A program made the position numbers and the translations under genes. A stretch of DNA of 64,000 bases from Antedon mediterranea (Eukaryota; Echinodermata; Crinoidea; Comatulida; Antedonidae), in the NCBI RefSeq assembly GCF_964355755.1, contig NC_092672.1, positions 11,838,501 through 11,902,500 on the forward strand, given 5' to 3'. Shown here piece after piece: positions 62,065-64,000 of this stretch. Each line of letters opens with the position of its first letter. Position 1 is the stretch's first letter. The notes below the pieces were generated by a model. It was given only the letters and a program-made list of their open reading frames with translations, was not told the origin of the DNA and searched no databases.

Positions 62065-63522
62065 ATGTACGTTTTAGGCATTGGAAAGTCTTTTGGAACA
62101 TGGGTAGTTTTGTATTTTCTGATGTTTCAAAGAACATATTCTTTATCTGGATTCATTAAAGAGCCTGCGGATGAAAATCAAGCAGAAGGTGATTTAACCT
62201 ATTTTACTTGCATTGTACGTGGACTCGATGAAACTCAATATGTTTCTTGGTTGCATAATGGACGCAAGATTAGTAACAACTATGACATTTTATCAGATAC
62301 TAATCGATATTCAATCGATATTGATTCAAATTCTAGAAAATATAACTTTGAAATTGAGAATACACAAAGGCAAGATAAAGGAGAATACGTATGCGCTGTT
62401 TATGATAGCAGGGACAGCATTGTGGTCAAATCTAGAACAGCTAATTTAACAGTTTTAGAAATTCCTCAAGAACCTTACCCTCTTTGTCATAACGCTAAGC
62501 TAAGCTATTCCGCTGGACAAAGTGTGCTTCTTTCATGTATATCTGAAAAGACATCTCCTCTTGCCCATTTAAAATGGAAACAAAATGATATTGATGTTAC
62601 CACAGGATTAAGTGAAGACACATCTAGTGGTAATTACAAAGTATCGTATTCATTTATTGCAAGACAATCTAATAATAGAGCAGTATTTATATGTGAATTA
62701 ACAACATCCGTAAACCCAACTATAAGAAGGAATTGTTCTATTGGACCTATCAATGTTTTATATGTTCCTGTTGTTCGTATTGAACAAACGAGTGACGTCA
62801 TACTTGGTACTGAAGCCATCTTCATTTGCTATAGTGATGCAAATCCACAAGAAGCTACGTATCAATGGAGTTTTGATCCACCTATAGACGAAACTATGTA
62901 TTATTTAGAAAATGAGTTTATTTTGAGAATTAAAAGAACAGTAAATAGTTTAAATGGTATACATGTTATCTGCAAAGTAACGAATTCTATTGGAAGTGAG
63001 TCGAACAAATTAATAATCAAAGTAAAAACGAGAGGAGACATAGCAGACAATGAAGATGTAGATTATGACAAAACGGTTGATGAAAATAAAGATATATCTG
63101 ATAACAAAAAGGTAAACAAAAATCAACAATTGCTGCAAACACGATCACCAACTATAAATAACAGTCATAATAATTCAGATATTTCAATATCTCAAGTTGT
63201 CATCATTGCAGTGGTATGTATTATAGTAATTCTAGGATTGGCATTGATACCTGTTGGTTACATTAAATACACACGACGACAACCCAGTGACACCATCAGT
63301 AGAGGAAGACCTGTGTCAATACCTGATGTATACTTTGAACCTAGAGATCATATAGATCCTATGTTACCACAGATAGGCTTAGCAGCTCCATGGATGAGGA
63401 CAGTAGGAGTTCAAGTTCCTGGTGAATGTGAATATGATGCCACATATAATACACAAGTTATGCCACAGCCACGACAGGTATACTATACACAACGGATGTA
63501 CCCAGCTTCTTCGTTGCAATGA
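62065..63522 (+). CDS. Array gene 17: three-Ig receptor, masked C-terminus
   Basis: 485 residues. Ig1 starts GFIKEPADENQAEGDL, which is the gene 8-14 style IKEP in place of NTEP, and has DETQYVSW and RYSIDIDSNSRKYNFEI. Ig2 and the membrane region follow gene 15 (SQVVIIAVV, GYIKYTRR). In the tail, PQIGLAAPW replaces PQLGLAAPW. As in gene 9, TAA has become CAA and the backup TGA is used, so the protein ends ASSLQ. This happened independently or was passed by conversion. Confidence 0.95.
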   Translation: MYVLGIGKSFGTWVVLYFLMFQRTYSLSGFIKEPADENQAEGDLTYFTCIVRGLDETQYVSWLHNGRKISNNYDILSDTNRYSIDIDSNSRKYNFEIENTQRQDKGEYVCAVYDSRDSIVVKSRTANLTVLEIPQEPYPLCHNAKLSYSAGQSVLLSCISEKTSPLAHLKWKQNDIDVTTGLSEDTSSGNYKVSYSFIARQSNNRAVFICELTTSVNPTIRRNCSIGPINVLYVPVVRIEQTSDVILGTEAIFICYSDANPQEATYQWSFDPPIDETMYYLENEFILRIKRTVNSLNGIHVICKVTNSIGSESNKLIIKVKTRGDIADNEDVDYDKTVDENKDISDNKKVNKNQQLLQTRSPTINNSHNNSDISISQVVIIAVVCIIVILGLALIPVGYIKYTRRQPSDTISRGRPVSIPDVYFEPRDHIDPMLPQIGLAAPWMRTVGVQVPGECEYDATYNTQVMPQPRQVYYTQRMYPASSLQ

Positions 63523-63725
63523 TTGCTGTTTCAGAACTAATAACACAACATTTAAACTGATTTGCCATACCTTCTTAATACAATCATTAATATTCATAGT
63601 ATGTTTATGCATATGCAAAACTTATCAGGTATACTGTATTGCGAACTATACACTGTATGTTGCTCGACTTCTGTTTTACGAATATGGCGTAAGGTTTCCA
63701 TAATATACTTTTAAACAATGACATT

Positions 63726-64000
63726 ATGTACGTTTTAGGCATTGGAATGCCTTTTGGAACATGGGTAGTTTTGTATTTGTTGATGTTTCAGAGAATATGT
63801 TCCTTATCCGGATTCATTAAGGAGCCTGCGGATGAAAATCAAGCAGAAGGTGATTTGACATATTTCAACTGTATTGTAAGAGGACTCGATGAAACTCACT
63901 ATGTTTCTTGGTTGCATAATGGACGCAAGATTAGTAAAAATTATGACATTATATCAGATAACAATCGATATTCAATCGAGTTTGATTCTAATTCTAGAAA
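63726..64000 (+). CDS. Array gene 18: three-Ig receptor, cut by window edge
   Basis: ATG 63726 opens 91 complete codons up to the right edge. They cover the signal peptide (MYVLGIGMPFGTWVVLYLLM and following) and the first half of Ig1 (ADENQAEGDLTYFNC, DETHYVSWLHNGRKISKNYD, RYSIEFDSNSR). It is of the gene 15-17 type, and the 5' flank is almost the same as that of gene 17. Membrane segment and tail are outside the window. The array therefore continues to the right. Confidence 0.93.
   Translation, partial: MYVLGIGMPFGTWVVLYLLMFQRICSLSGFIKEPADENQAEGDLTYFNCIVRGLDETHYVSWLHNGRKISKNYDIISDNNRYSIEFDSNSR

Overview
The window is AT-rich nuclear DNA from an animal. It has no bacterial operon logic, many short dispersed inverted-repeat elements, a LINE fragment, a tRNA-headed SINE and a satellite. 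Its dominant content is a tandem array of genes for type I membrane proteins with three immunoglobulin (Ig) domains. A marine invertebrate deuterostome, perhaps an echinoderm, is my best guess; it rests on general look (very frequent TAGGCCTA words, CCGA-type dispersed repeats) and is not proven.

Layout. Positions 1-1177 are the end of a 95-bp satellite. From about 1.2 to 35 kb the DNA is gene-poor, with one clear gene: an intact, intronless, outlying member of the Ig receptor family (7414-8817). The rest of this part holds miniature inverted-repeat elements of several families, two long perfect palindromes or inverted repeats, five copies of a CCGA-rich repeat, a degenerate tandem repeat (27.0-28.0 kb), a broken LINE reverse-transcriptase fragment (29.2-29.75 kb), a G-rich minisatellite, tRNA-like/SINE sequence and two weak candidate exons on the minus strand.

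From 35,180 to the right edge there are 17 complete and one edge-truncated single-exon Ig receptor genes, all on the plus strand, head to tail. Unit spacing is about 1.63-1.78 kb and gaps are 183-332 bp. Each encodes a signal peptide, Ig1 (V/I-like, nephrin/Kirrel-like in flavour), a four-cysteine Ig2, Ig3, a low-complexity N/K/S-rich stalk, one transmembrane helix and an about 80-residue tail. The genes (numbered 1-18 left to right) form blocks: gene 1 alone; genes 2-5; transitional genes 6 and 7; genes 8-14; genes 15-18.

How it may work (inference). The membrane-distal Ig1 varies most and the tail is almost invariant, even at synonymous positions. The array therefore looks like a diversifying set of surface receptors with one common signalling tail kept uniform by gene conversion, possibly for immunity, self/non-self recognition or cell adhesion. 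Short gaps, missing AATAAA signals in most gaps, and a conserved start-overlapping upstream ORF in genes 9-18 point to unusual expression control. I do not recognise this as a named gene family.
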